64,000 nt of DNA from contig NZ_WWDL01000023.1 in the NCBI RefSeq assembly GCF_009848505.1, positions 1-64,000 of the forward strand. The letters run 5' to 3'. Position 1 is the first letter of the stretch. The number at the start of each line of letters is the position of its first letter. Below, piece by piece: positions 36,204 through 45,381 of this stretch. The notes below the pieces were generated by a model. That model searched no databases. It was not told the origin of the DNA and worked only from the letters and a program-made list of their open reading frames with translations. Source of the stretch: Muricoccus harenae (GTDB taxonomy: Bacteria > Pseudomonadota > Alphaproteobacteria > Acetobacterales > Acetobacteraceae). The position numbers and the translations under genes are program-made.

Positions 36204-36944
36204 TCAAACGTGCTGGCCGCCGTTGATGTGGATTTCCGCGCCGTTCACGTAGGAGGAGGCCTTGGAGCAGAGGAAGAGGATGGTCTCGGCCACCTCCTCG
36301 GCCGTGCCCAGGCGGCGCATGGGGATCTGCCGCTCCACAATGTCCTCCGTGCCGGGGGAGAGAATGGCGGTGTCGATCTCACCCGGCGCGATGGCGTTCA
36401 CCCGCACTCCATGAGCGCCGAATTCATAAGCCAACTCCCGCGTCAGCGCGGCCAACGCGGCCTTGGAACAGGCATAGGCGGCGCCGGCGAAGGGATGCAC
36501 GCGCGAGCCGACGATGGAGGTGACGTTCACGATGCTGGCACCCCCGGATTTCAGCTCGGGGAAGAGGCCGCGGGCCAGGGCGGCGGTGGAGAAGAGGTTT
36601 ACGTTGAACACCGAGGTCCAGATCGCATGGTCGGATTCCAGCGCGCCGAGGCGGCCGCCCTCCGCCCCCTTGGGCGAGATGCCGGCATTGTTGACCAGGG
36701 CGTGCAGCCGCCCTTCCGGCAGGCGCTCGCGCACGCGGCCCACCAGCTCCGCCACCTGCGCGGGATCGGAGAGGTCCGCCTGAAGATGGCCCCAGCGGGC
36801 GCCGGGCCAGCGGCATTCCTCCGAGAAGGGCTGTCGGGAGACGGTGAGGATGCGCCAGCCCTCGCCCTGGAAGCGCTTCACCGTGGCATGGCCGATGCCC
36901 CGGCTGGCGCCGGTCAGCAGCATGATGCGGGGGCTTTCGCTCAT
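36204..36944 (-). CDS. SDR family oxidoreductase
   Basis: A 246-residue short-chain dehydrogenase with TGASRGIG, NNAGISPKG, catalytic Ser in NVTSIVGS and the YACSK Tyr-Lys pair. The tail NGAEIHINGGQHV is typical. Substrate is unknown. ATG 36944 is chosen from the family N-terminus (PRIMLLTGASRG); the frame is open further upstream but overlaps the divergent MFS gene region. It is the first gene of a probable operon with the haloacid dehalogenase. Confidence 0.87.
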   Translation of the reverse strand: MSESPRIMLLTGASRGIGHATVKRFQGEGWRILTVSRQPFSEECRWPGARWGHLQADLSDPAQVAELVGRVRERLPEGRLHALVNNAGISPKGAEGGRLGALESDHAIWTSVFNVNLFSTAALARGLFPELKSGGASIVNVTSIVGSRVHPFAGAAYACSKAALAALTRELAYEFGAHGVRVNAIAPGEIDTAILSPGTEDIVERQIPMRRLGTAEEVAETILFLCSKASSYVNGAEIHINGGQHV

Positions 36945-37148
36945 GGGCTGATGGCCCGCGCGGAGGGAAGTCGGTGTGGCATCGCGTCTTGATCCCGCTT
37001 CGAGGCGCCTTTGGGCGGCCGCCCGTGCCACATGCCGCGAGGCACCGGCGCGGCGCAAGCGCGCCTTCCCGGGATTGCGCCGCAAGCAACGGGACGCGCC
37101 GCCTGGCCCGTCCGGCGAAGCTGGGAAGCTACCGCCGGATCCGCCCCC

Positions 37149-38354
37149 ATGCCGCATGCCTTCCGCCGTCTCGCCTGGTCCAACCTGGCCGCCCAGTCCT
37201 CCGAGCAGCTGGCCCTGGCGGCGGCGCCGCTGATCGCCGTGCTGGCGCTGGGGGCGGGAGCGGCGGAGACGGGGTGGCTGCAGGCAGCGCAGACCCTGCC
37301 CTTCCTTCTTCTCGCGATGCCGGCCGGGGTGTTGGCGGACCGCTTCTCCCACCGCCGCCTGATGATCGGCGCGGAGGCGCTGCGGGCGGTGGTGCTGCTG
37401 GCCATTCTTCTCCTCGCCGGGACCGGGCGGCTCGGTCTGGCGTCGCTGGCGGCGCTGGGCTTCCTCGGCGCGGCCGGCACGGTGGCGCAGGGGGTGGCGG
37501 CCCCTGCCCTGCTGCCGGGGCTGGTGCCGCGGGCGGGGCTCGCCGCCGCCAACCGCTGGCTGGAGCTGGGGCGCAGCGGCGCCTTCACGGCGGGGCCAGC
37601 GCTGGGCGGCGCGCTGATCGGCTGGATCGGCGCCTCGCCGGCCTATGGGGTGGCGATCGGACTATCCCTCCTGTCGGCTGGATTGCTGGCCGGCATGGTG
37701 GAACCGCCGCGCCCCGCCCCGGCGCGCCGGCAGCTGGGGCGGGAGTTGCGCGAGGGGGTGGGCTTCGTCCTCTCCCATGCGCTGCTGCGGCCGATCCTGG
37801 TGACGGCGGTGGTGTTCAACACCGCCTGGTTCATCCTGCTCGCGGCCTATGTCCCCCATGCCGTGCATCACCTCGGGCTGACGGCGGCCGGGGTGGGGGT
37901 GACCCTTGGGCTGTTCGGGGCGGGGATGATGGCGGGGGCGCTTGCGGCACCGGTGCTGGCCGCGCGCATTCCGCTCGGCGGGTTGATCGCCATCGGGCCA
38001 TGTGTCGCGGCCCTTGCGGCGCTGCTGATGCTGGGAACGCTGGCGCTGCCCTCGGCGGCGCTGGCCGGGGCGGCGATGTTCCTCTTCGGCGCAGGGCCGA
38101 TCCTCTGGACCATCAACACCACCACGCTGCGCCAGGCGGTGACGCCGGGGGCGATGCTTGGCCGTGTTTCGGCGGTGGTGCTCACGGCCACCTATGGTGC
38201 CCGGCCGCTCGGCGCGGCGATCGGGGCACTGCTGGCGGCGCGCTACGGGATGGGGGCTTGCCTCGCGGCCTCGGCGGCGGGGTTCCTGGTGCAGGCGGGG
38301 GTGATCCTGGCCTCGCCCGCGCGGCGCTTGCGGACGCTGCCGCAGCCGGCCTGA
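37149..38354 (+). CDS. MFS transporter (EntS-like MFS_3 group)
   Basis: A 401-residue protein with about twelve hydrophobic segments. The MFS loop motif between segments 2 and 3 reads GVLADRFSHRRLM. The overall pattern (SNLAAQSSEQLALAAAPL at the start, TTLRQAVTPGAMLGRVSA late) resembles the EntS/MFS_3 exporters of siderophores and drugs. No siderophore synthesis genes are near, so the cargo is unknown. It precedes a gamma-glutamyltransferase gene by 71 bases and may share its transcript. Confidence 0.83.
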   Translation: MPHAFRRLAWSNLAAQSSEQLALAAAPLIAVLALGAGAAETGWLQAAQTLPFLLLAMPAGVLADRFSHRRLMIGAEALRAVVLLAILLLAGTGRLGLASLAALGFLGAAGTVAQGVAAPALLPGLVPRAGLAAANRWLELGRSGAFTAGPALGGALIGWIGASPAYGVAIGLSLLSAGLLAGMVEPPRPAPARRQLGRELREGVGFVLSHALLRPILVTAVVFNTAWFILLAAYVPHAVHHLGLTAAGVGVTLGLFGAGMMAGALAAPVLAARIPLGGLIAIGPCVAALAALLMLGTLALPSAALAGAAMFLFGAGPILWTINTTTLRQAVTPGAMLGRVSAVVLTATYGARPLGAAIGALLAARYGMGACLAASAAGFLVQAGVILASPARRLRTLPQPA

Positions 38355-38425
38355 TTCCCGCCAGCCCGGGGAGCGACGCGGGGCGGGAAACGGGGCAAGC
38401 TTCGCGCCCGAAGGAGTCGCCCCAT

Positions 38426-40060
38426 ATGCCGAGACCTGCCCGCCGCCTTCCGGCCGCCCGCGCCATGATCGTCGCCCCGCAGCCCGAGGCGGTGGAGGCC
38501 GGCGAGGCCATCCTGCGGGCGGGCGGCAACGCGCTGGATGCCGTGCTGGCCTGCGCCCTGGCGCAGGGCGTGGTCGATCCGATGATGTGCGGGCTCGGCG
38601 GGCTGGGCGTGCTGCATCTGCTGGACCCGAGGACCGGCAAGCATGTGATCCTGGACGGGCTTTCCGCCGCACCGAAGGCCTGCCGCGAGGACATGTGGGC
38701 GGATCGCTATGTCGGCGAGTGCCCGGATGGCTTCGGCTTCATCGTGAAGGATCATGTCAACGAGCTCGGCCATGGCGCGGTGACCACGCCGGGCATCCTG
38801 CGCGTCTTCGGCATGGCGCATGAGCGCTTTGGCCGCGCGGCCTGGGACAGCCTGTTCGCCCCGGCCATCGGCCTTGCCGAGGAAGGTTGGATCGTGCGCC
38901 CGCATGTGGCGACCATGTTCCACCTCGACGAGAAGGCCTATGGCCGCCTGAGCTATTCGGCGAAGCTCGGCTTCACCGAGGAAGGGCGCCGCATCTACAT
39001 GGGCGCGGATGGCGCGCCGAAGCGGCTGGGCCAGGTGATCCACAATCCGGGGCTGGCCGATAGCCTGCGGCTGGTCTCGCGGGAGGGGGCGGAGACATTC
39101 TACACGGGCGCGCTGTCGCGCCGCATCGTCGCGGACATGCAGGCGCATGGCGGGCTGCTCTCGGCGGAGGACCTGGCGGGCTTCATGCCGCAGTGGCGGG
39201 AGCCGATGCGGGTTGATTACCGCGGCTATGGCATCGCGGTGCCGCCGCCGCCGGCGGGCGGTATCGTGGTGGCGGAGATCCTGCGCATCCTCGAGCGCTT
39301 CGACCTCGTCGCGCTCGGCCACAACACGCCGGACTACATCCGCGTGGTGGCGGAGGCGATGAAGACGGCCATGCGGGATAAGGACCGCCATATCGGCGAC
39401 CCGGACTTCATCCCGCCGCCGCTGGAGCGGCTGCTGTCCGATACCTATGCCGAGGAATGCGCGGCGGGCATCCGCGCGGGCGAGAAGGTGTCGCTGCCGC
39501 GCATCGGCACGGATGCGAAGCACACCACCACCATCTCCTGCGTGGACGCGGATGGAATGGTGGTGTCCCTCACCCACACGCTTGGCCTGCCCTCTGGCGT
39601 CATCCCGCCGGGCACGGGCTTCATGCTGAACGGCGGCATGAACAACTACGATCCGCGCCCGGGCCGTGCGGGTTCCATCGCGCCGGGCAAGCGGCGCTTC
39701 TCCACCATGTCCCCCGGCATCGTCTTCGACGGCACCACGCCCGTTGCGACGCTGGGCGCGCCGGGTGGGGCCTGGATCGGCGTGGCCATCGCGCAGGTGC
39801 TGCTGAACCTGCTCGACTGGGGCATGACGATGCAGGAGGCGGTGATGGCGCCGCGCTTCTCCTCCACCAGCGATGCGATCGACATCTCCAACCGCATCCC
39901 GCGCGCCACGCAGAAGGCGCTGGAGGAGATGGGCTATGCGGTGAGGCGCAACCCCACCAGCTATCCCTTTGCCGCCGTGCATGGGATCACGATGTATGAC
40001 GGCGCGATCGAGGGCGGCGCCGATCCGCAGCGGGACGGCTACGCCGCCGGGATCGCCTGA
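38426..40060 (+). CDS. Gamma-glutamyltransferase family protein
   Basis: A 544-residue GGT-family Ntn-hydrolase. The expected self-cleavage site lies before Thr367 in KHTTTISCVDADG, and GGMNNYDPRPG plus TMSPGIVF mark the small subunit. The family transfers or hydrolyses gamma-glutamyl groups of glutathione and related amides; related members act on cephalosporin side chains. There is no signal peptide, unlike classical periplasmic GGT, which suggests a cytoplasmic amide hydrolase. AAGGAG at 38411-38416 supports ATG 38426. Confidence 0.88.
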   Translation: MPRPARRLPAARAMIVAPQPEAVEAGEAILRAGGNALDAVLACALAQGVVDPMMCGLGGLGVLHLLDPRTGKHVILDGLSAAPKACREDMWADRYVGECPDGFGFIVKDHVNELGHGAVTTPGILRVFGMAHERFGRAAWDSLFAPAIGLAEEGWIVRPHVATMFHLDEKAYGRLSYSAKLGFTEEGRRIYMGADGAPKRLGQVIHNPGLADSLRLVSREGAETFYTGALSRRIVADMQAHGGLLSAEDLAGFMPQWREPMRVDYRGYGIAVPPPPAGGIVVAEILRILERFDLVALGHNTPDYIRVVAEAMKTAMRDKDRHIGDPDFIPPPLERLLSDTYAEECAAGIRAGEKVSLPRIGTDAKHTTTISCVDADGMVVSLTHTLGLPSGVIPPGTGFMLNGGMNNYDPRPGRAGSIAPGKRRFSTMSPGIVFDGTTPVATLGAPGGAWIGVAIAQVLLNLLDWGMTMQEAVMAPRFSSTSDAIDISNRIPRATQKALEEMGYAVRRNPTSYPFAAVHGITMYDGAIEGGADPQRDGYAAGIA

Positions 40061-40086
40061 TCCCTGGCGGCGTGGTCCGGTGCTGC

Positions 40087-40893
40087 CTAGCGCAGCGTCT
40101 CGCGCGTGACTGCGCCGCTCGGCGCGGCCTGCATCATCGGCGTGCCGCCCTGCTGCATCGGCGTGCCACCCTGGGCCGGCGCGGCCGCCATGGGCTGCTG
40201 GCCAGGGGTGCTGTAGCGCATCAGCGTCGCGCGCAGCGGATCGGCCGCGGGGTTATGCGCCTGCATGGCCACCACGATCTGCCGCGCGGCCACGGGCTGC
40301 CCGTAATAGCCCTGGTTGAAGTCGCTGCGGCTGGAGAGAAGCGAGCCTTCCAGCGAGATGCCGGCATAGAGGCCGCGCGTCCTGGCGAAGCTGACGATAT
40401 CCGCGCCCACGGCCGCCGTGGTGGCGCCCGCGATGCCGGCGCCGATGGCGGCGACCGCCACGGAGGCGTCGGCGCCAATCTTGAACTGGCTGTCCATGAC
40501 GGCGTTCAGGCCCTTATCCGTCAGGATCATCATCATCACCGACATGTCCTGCACGCCGATCTGCAGGCCGAAGCTGGCCGAGCCGATGGTGTAGAAGGCC
40601 GGCGAGGACCAGGACCCCGCCCCGTCACGCGCCGTCAGCACGCAATCCCCGCCCTGGCCACCGAACAGGAAGCCGGCGCGGAAGATCCGCGGGCAGATGA
40701 TCACTGCCCGTGCCCGGGAGAGGGTGGTGTTGGCATCCCGCAGGGCATTCGGATCGCCGTCCGACATCATTTCCTGCACCGTCAGCGTGGCCCGGTCTAC
40801 CAATGCCTGCTGCTCCGCCTGGGCGTGGGCCAGGCGTGGAACGGCGCCCATCACAGCGGCCAGCGCCCCAAGCGCGATCATCCTGCGTCGCAT
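40087..40893 (-). CDS. SYLF-domain (Ysc84-like) lipid-binding exported protein
   Basis: A 268-residue protein with a signal peptide (MRRRMIALGALAAVMGAVP, cleavage near AHAQA). A SYLF domain follows: ARAVIICPRIFRAGFLFGGQGG, SSPAFYTIGSASFGLQIG and GADASVAVAAIGAG. SYLF proteins bind phosphoinositides in eukaryotes; the bacterial role is unclear but periplasmic. The C-terminal 45 residues are low-complexity, rich in Gln, Pro, Ala and Met, with a duplicated GGTPMQQ/GGTPMMQ segment. Confidence 0.85.
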   Translation of the reverse strand: MRRRMIALGALAAVMGAVPRLAHAQAEQQALVDRATLTVQEMMSDGDPNALRDANTTLSRARAVIICPRIFRAGFLFGGQGGDCVLTARDGAGSWSSPAFYTIGSASFGLQIGVQDMSVMMMILTDKGLNAVMDSQFKIGADASVAVAAIGAGIAGATTAAVGADIVSFARTRGLYAGISLEGSLLSSRSDFNQGYYGQPVAARQIVVAMQAHNPAADPLRATLMRYSTPGQQPMAAAPAQGGTPMQQGGTPMMQAAPSGAVTRETLR

Positions 40894-40975
40894 GAAGTTC
40901 TTCCCCCAACCCCTTGCTCTGCCGGGAGACTAGCGGTTCGGGCCGGGCTAGGCCAGCGCGGAGACCGGAGCTCTC

Positions 40976-41602
40976 TCAGGCGAGGGGCGGCTCCTCGTTC
41001 ACGCAGCCAACCTTCCAGTGGCCGTCCTGGCGTTCCAACCTGGTCACCGACAGGTTCTTCACGCTGAACTGCAGGGCCTGGTAGGGCGTGAAATTGCAGG
41101 CATGGGCCAGGGCCGCGCGGATGGAGCCGCCATGGGCGACGATCACGGCATCGGCCCCCTCGTTCTCATCCGCCACCGCCTCCAGCGTCGGCCCGACGCG
41201 GGCCACCACATCGGAAAGGCTTTCGCCGCCGGGCGGCTTTTCGTCGGCGCCATGGTCCCAGAAGGGATGCGGCGGGTCGCGGAGGACGGCGGTGAACTCC
41301 TCATGCGTCAACCCCTGCCATTCGCCGAGATGCTGCTCCACGAAATGCGGCAGGTCGGTCAGCTCCTGCTCGGGATAGCCGGCGGCGAAGATGGCCATGG
41401 CGGTGGCGCGGGTGCGGGCCAGCGGGGTGCAGTACCACCTTGCCCGGGTGGGCAGGCGGCGGGCCAGCCAGGCATGGGCGGGGCGTTCGCGCGTCAGCGT
41501 CTCCTCGCAGAGGGCCACGTCCTTGGCGCCATAGACGGTGAGGCGCGCGGCGGCTTCCACAAGCGCATGGCGGATGAGGAAGATTCGGGTCATGTCCGGC
41601 AT
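40976..41602 (-). CDS. Histidine phosphatase family protein
   Basis: A 208-residue phosphoglycerate-mutase-like protein. The catalytic motif is IFLIRHALVE, with RHA in place of the more common RHG. The later conserved residues are present: CTPLARTRATA, HLGEWQG and IVAHGGSIRAAL. Members remove phosphate from small molecules such as alpha-ribazole phosphate; the substrate here is open. It is followed at 1 gene distance by the EAL-like pair but not clearly linked. ATG 41602 or 41593 is more likely than the upstream in-frame start at 41629. Confidence 0.83.
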   Translation of the reverse strand: MPDMTRIFLIRHALVEAAARLTVYGAKDVALCEETLTRERPAHAWLARRLPTRARWYCTPLARTRATAMAIFAAGYPEQELTDLPHFVEQHLGEWQGLTHEEFTAVLRDPPHPFWDHGADEKPPGGESLSDVVARVGPTLEAVADENEGADAVIVAHGGSIRAALAHACNFTPYQALQFSVKNLSVTRLERQDGHWKVGCVNEEPPLA

Positions 41603-41664
41603 GGCGCCCTCTACTCCGCCGCGGAGCACCCGCCTACTCCCCGAAGTCCGGCCTCAGGCCTGCA

Positions 41665-42840
41665 TCAGCGGCGGAGGTGGCGATCGGTCGCCCGGCCCTG
41701 GAAATGGGTGATGCCATTCTCCCAGCCCCAGGCAATGGCGGCGGCACGGTCGGCGCCGGTCAGGACCATGGTGATCCCCTCCCCTGCCAGCGCGGCTACG
41801 GGACCGGGGCTGGACGGGAGGGACTCGTCCCAGGCGAGGCGCACCATTCCCGCCCCCAGGCGGGTGGGCGGCAGCAAGGAGAGGACAGTCCCGCTTGGCG
41901 CCTCCAGCGCCAGCCCGTAGCCGCGGCTGACCGCAAGATCGCGCCCGAGCGCGAAGCCCGCGGGATCGGAGAGGACCTCGGCGGCGGGCACGGCGAGGGT
42001 GAGCATGGGGCGCACCGCCCCGGGCAGGCGGCCATCCAGGGCCAGGAAGGGTTCGGAGGTCAGGGCCGCCACCGATAGGGAGAGATGCAGCGGGGCCGGC
42101 CGGGCGAGGAATTCCAGCCGGGCGACGCCGGCCAGCATGAGGAGTTCCAGCGAAAGGCGCAGCCTTGCGGCCAGGGCCGGGACGGTATCCAGCCCACGGC
42201 CTGGGAGCAGCCGGTCCCGCAGCGCGCCGGGCATGGGCGCGAGGGCCTCGGCCGCCAGGGCGGACTCGCCTTCCGGCGTCAGGCGGCAGACGGGCTGGCG
42301 GCGCAGATAGGGGGCGGGATCGGCGCGGGAGAGGCCGGGAAGGATGGCGGCGAGGGCCTCCGCCTCCAGCGGCGGCGGCTCGGGCGCCTCGGTGCGCGCA
42401 GCCGGGGCAAGGCCGAGGCTTTCCTCGAGCCCCGCCAGCAAGGCGCCGGACTCCTCCGGCAGGCGCAGGGCGCGGAGGACCTGTCCGATCGCCTCCTCCT
42501 CCACCGCCCCATCCAGCACGCGCAGGATGCTGGGGCGCAGCGTGTCGGGCGGGGCCGTGGCCACGGCCATGTCGCCATCGGGCAGGTGGAAGACGCGGGC
42601 GCGGCGCGCATGTTGCGGCAGGGCCAGCGCCTCCCGCAGAAGGCGGCGGTGATGCGGGCGGTCCAGGCCTTTCGGCAGGCGGGATAGGCGCAGCCAGAGG
42701 ATGTCCCTCACCGCGCCGGAGGTGAGGCAGCGCCGCACCAGCGCCGCCAGATCCGCCGCACCGCCATCCGGCCCGGTCAAGGGCGGCGGATCCACCGGGC
42801 GCGCGACCCGGGTGATGGGGATGTCGAGGGCGAGGCTCAT
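41665..42840 (-). CDS. Unrecognised protein with degenerate EAL-like C-terminus
   Basis: A 391-residue soluble protein I cannot assign with confidence. It contains repeated short motifs of charged and Leu/Ala-rich helices, and ends with WGWENGITHFQGRATDRHL, reminiscent of the last strand-helix of an EAL domain. None of the EAL metal or catalytic residues is recognisable. Its ATG overlaps the stop of the preceding gene in ATGA (42837-42840), and that gene ends with a matching WGLARGITRFAGPQADRLL. The two are therefore diverged tandem paralogues, probably translated together. Confidence 0.6.
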   Translation of the reverse strand: MSLALDIPITRVARPVDPPPLTGPDGGAADLAALVRRCLTSGAVRDILWLRLSRLPKGLDRPHHRRLLREALALPQHARRARVFHLPDGDMAVATAPPDTLRPSILRVLDGAVEEEAIGQVLRALRLPEESGALLAGLEESLGLAPAARTEAPEPPPLEAEALAAILPGLSRADPAPYLRRQPVCRLTPEGESALAAEALAPMPGALRDRLLPGRGLDTVPALAARLRLSLELLMLAGVARLEFLARPAPLHLSLSVAALTSEPFLALDGRLPGAVRPMLTLAVPAAEVLSDPAGFALGRDLAVSRGYGLALEAPSGTVLSLLPPTRLGAGMVRLAWDESLPSSPGPVAALAGEGITMVLTGADRAAAIAWGWENGITHFQGRATDRHLRR

Positions 42841-43742
42841 TCCGCGCGGCGACGCAGGGCGACGAGCAGCCGGTCGGCCTGCGGCCCGGCGAAGCGCGTG
42901 ATGCCCCGCGCCAGGCCCCATTCCAGCGCCTCCGCCTCCGCCGCGCCTTCGAGCACCACCCGCGCCGGGTCCAGGGCGCGCCAGAAATCGGTGGGCAGGG
43001 CGTCCAGGGTCGGGTTGCGGGCTAGGTGCAGCACGACGCCAGGAAGATGGGCGATGTCCAGCAACGCCAGCAGCGCGGGACTGATCCCTGCGAGGGCGAA
43101 GGGCATGGCGGGGGGCGAGACAGGGCGCGCGGCGGCAGGACGGGGAGCAGCGCCGCGCCGGTGGCCGGCAGGACCTCCGGCGGCACGTCCAGGTGCAGTG
43201 GGCCATCAGCCGGCGGTAAGGAGGAAAGGGCCCGGCGCGCCACCGCATCCCAGCCATGCGCCTGCCAGGGCTCGCCAGCCCAGGCGGGACCGAGCGCGGC
43301 CGCGGTGGCGGTGGCGGACGGTAGCAGGCGAAGACCGGCCGGGCGCGGCACCCCGCCGAGGCCGAAGCCGAGAATGGGGCGGCGCTCCAGCAGGGCGTGC
43401 AGCGGCAGGGCGGCCAGGATGGCCTCGGGGCCGGTGCCGGAGGGTTCCGGGGCGGGGGGTGCCGCCACCGCCTCCGTCACCAGGACGGCATCCCGCCCGA
43501 GCAACACGGCGGTAAAGGGCGCGGCGGGGGAATTCCAGCGCCGGAGGCGCGGCCTCCAGCCGCCAGGCGCCATGCTCGGCGGAGGAGACACGGCCGCCGC
43601 GGTTGCGGGCGGCGTCCTGCAGCAGGGCATGGGCGACCCGATGGGCATCCGGCGCCAGGCCGGGGCCGGGGCGGAACAGCAGCGCTCCAAAGGGCGTTCG
43701 GGCGGCTGGCCCATGCTGGGCGGGAAGCGTGACGGGGATCAT
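42837..43742 (-). pseudogene. Frameshifted paralogue of the downstream EAL-like gene
   Basis: The protein-like sequence runs in one frame from ATG 43742 (MIPVTLPAQHGPAARTPFGA) to about 43530. It continues in a second frame (FTAVLLGRDAVLVTEAVAAP to VLPPRALS) to about 43115, then returns to the first frame (MPFALAGISPALLALLDIAH) to the stop at 42837. Both switches fall at G-runs (43526-43530 and 43110-43115). Repairing them gives about 301 residues. It may be a true pseudogene or two homopolymer sequencing errors. Function unknown; the C-terminus matches that of the coupled downstream gene. Confidence 0.6.
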
Positions 43743-43838
43743 CGCAGGCCGAAATTGCGCCCGGAGGGGTTAACAGGACCATCACTACGCGCAACGGCCG
43801 GTTGCCACCCGCCCCAACGGCGGGCTACGCCCAGGGCG

Positions 43839-45326
43839 ATGACTGGCCCAGCGCCCGATACCCCTATCCCGCCCATGGCGACCGCCGACCTGTCGGAGGC
43901 CGTGCGGGCACTCAAGCGCGCCTCCGTCCTCGTGGTCGGGGATGCGATGCTGGACCGCTATGTCTATGGCCATGTGAGCCGCATCTCGCCCGAAGCGCCG
44001 GTGCCGGTGCTGAGCGTGGACCGGGAGGTCGCCATGCCGGGCGGCGCCGGGAACGTGGTCCGGAACCTCACCGCCCTGGGCGCCGCGGTCGCCTTCCTCT
44101 CCGTGGTGGGGGACGACCAGGCGGGGTCCGACCTGACTGGGCTGATCGGCGGCCAGCCGGGCGTCGAGCCCTGGCTGCTGGTGCAGGGCGGCCGCTGCAC
44201 TACCACCAAGACCCGCTTCATCGCCGCCGGCCAGCAGATGCTGCGCGCCGACCATGAGGTGGCGCGCGCCATCCATCCACGGCTGGCGGACCGGATGGTC
44301 CGGATCGCGCAGGACACCGTCGCGGCCACCAAGGTCATGGTGCTGTCCGACTACCGCAAGGGCGTGCTGGCCGGGGACGTGCCGGAGCGGTTGATCGCCG
44401 CCGCCCGGGCCGCCGGGCGCAAGGTGATCGTCGATCCGAAGGGCGACGACTACGCCATCTATGCCGGGGCCGATCTGATCACCCCGAACCGCGCGGAGCT
44501 GCGGCTGGCCACGGGGATGAGCGTGGAGAGCGAGCCCTCCCTCGTCGCCGCCGCCCGCGTGCTGCGGGACCGCCATGGCTTCGGCGCCGTGCTGGTCACC
44601 CGCAGCGAGGACGGGATGACGCTGGTGGAGGGAGATGCCATCTACCATTTCCCGGCCGAGGCACCCGAGGTGGCCGATGTTTCCGGCGCCGGGGACACGG
44701 TGGTGGCGGTGGTGGCCGCCGGCATGGCGGCGGGGCTGCCGCTCGCGGTCTCGGCGCGGCTGTCCAACATCGCGGCCGGGCTGGCGGTGGGCAAGGTCGG
44801 CACGGCGGTGGCGCGCGACAGCGACATCCTGGAGGCGCTGAGCGCCGAGCGGGGCGCGCTGCGCAAGGTGGTCTCCCGCATGAAGGCGACCGAGCAGGCG
44901 GAGCGCTGGCGGCAGCGCGGCTATCGTGTGGGCTTCACCAATGGCTGCTTCGACCTGCTGCACCCGGGCCATGTGCATCTGCTGGAGCAGGCACGGAGCT
45001 GGTGCGACCGGCTGGTGGTCGGGCTGAACGCGGATGAGAGCGTGCGGCGGCTGAAGGGCCCGACGCGGCCGGTGCAATCCGAGGCGGCACGGGCGGCGGT
45101 GCTGGCCTCCCTCGCCACGGTCGATCTCGTGGCGCTGTTCGAGGAGGACACGCCCGAGGCGCTGATCGAGGCGATCCGCCCCGACGTGCTGGTGAAGGGC
45201 GCGGACTACCGGGTGGACCAGGTGGTCGGCGGCTCGCTGGTGCAGGAATGGGGCGGGGTGGTGCGGCTGGCCGAGCTGCTGCCGGGCAATTCCACCACGG
45301 CCACCGTGGCGCGCATCCGGGGCTGA
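43839..45326 (+). CDS. hldE: Bifunctional heptose-7-phosphate kinase / heptose-1-phosphate adenylyltransferase
   Basis: A 495-residue two-domain enzyme. The N-terminal ribokinase-type domain has GDAMLDRYVYG, PGGAGNV and the DVSGAGDT catalytic motif. The C-terminal nucleotidyltransferase has GFTNGCFDLLHPGHVHLL and RPDVLVKGADY. It phosphorylates D-glycero-D-manno-heptose-7-phosphate and later adds AMP, producing the ADP-heptose precursor of lipopolysaccharide core. ATG 43839 with a weak AGGG is used; ATG 43875 is also possible. Other heptose genes are not nearby. Confidence 0.93.
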   Translation: MTGPAPDTPIPPMATADLSEAVRALKRASVLVVGDAMLDRYVYGHVSRISPEAPVPVLSVDREVAMPGGAGNVVRNLTALGAAVAFLSVVGDDQAGSDLTGLIGGQPGVEPWLLVQGGRCTTTKTRFIAAGQQMLRADHEVARAIHPRLADRMVRIAQDTVAATKVMVLSDYRKGVLAGDVPERLIAAARAAGRKVIVDPKGDDYAIYAGADLITPNRAELRLATGMSVESEPSLVAAARVLRDRHGFGAVLVTRSEDGMTLVEGDAIYHFPAEAPEVADVSGAGDTVVAVVAAGMAAGLPLAVSARLSNIAAGLAVGKVGTAVARDSDILEALSAERGALRKVVSRMKATEQAERWRQRGYRVGFTNGCFDLLHPGHVHLLEQARSWCDRLVVGLNADESVRRLKGPTRPVQSEAARAAVLASLATVDLVALFEEDTPEALIEAIRPDVLVKGADYRVDQVVGGSLVQEWGGVVRLAELLPGNSTTATVARIRG

Positions 45327-45342
45327 CGCCCCAGGATGGAAG

Positions 45343-45374
45343 CCGGGGCACGGCGGCGGACCGCCGCGCCCCGG
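45343..45374. terminator. Terminator between hldE and the DUF4142 gene
   Basis: CCGGGGC (45343-45349) pairs with GCCCCGG (45368-45374). After one A/C mismatch, CGGCGG (45351-45356) pairs with CCGCCG (45361-45366) around the loop cgga. It serves two convergent genes. Confidence 0.7.
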
Positions 45375-45381
45375 GGCCGCC

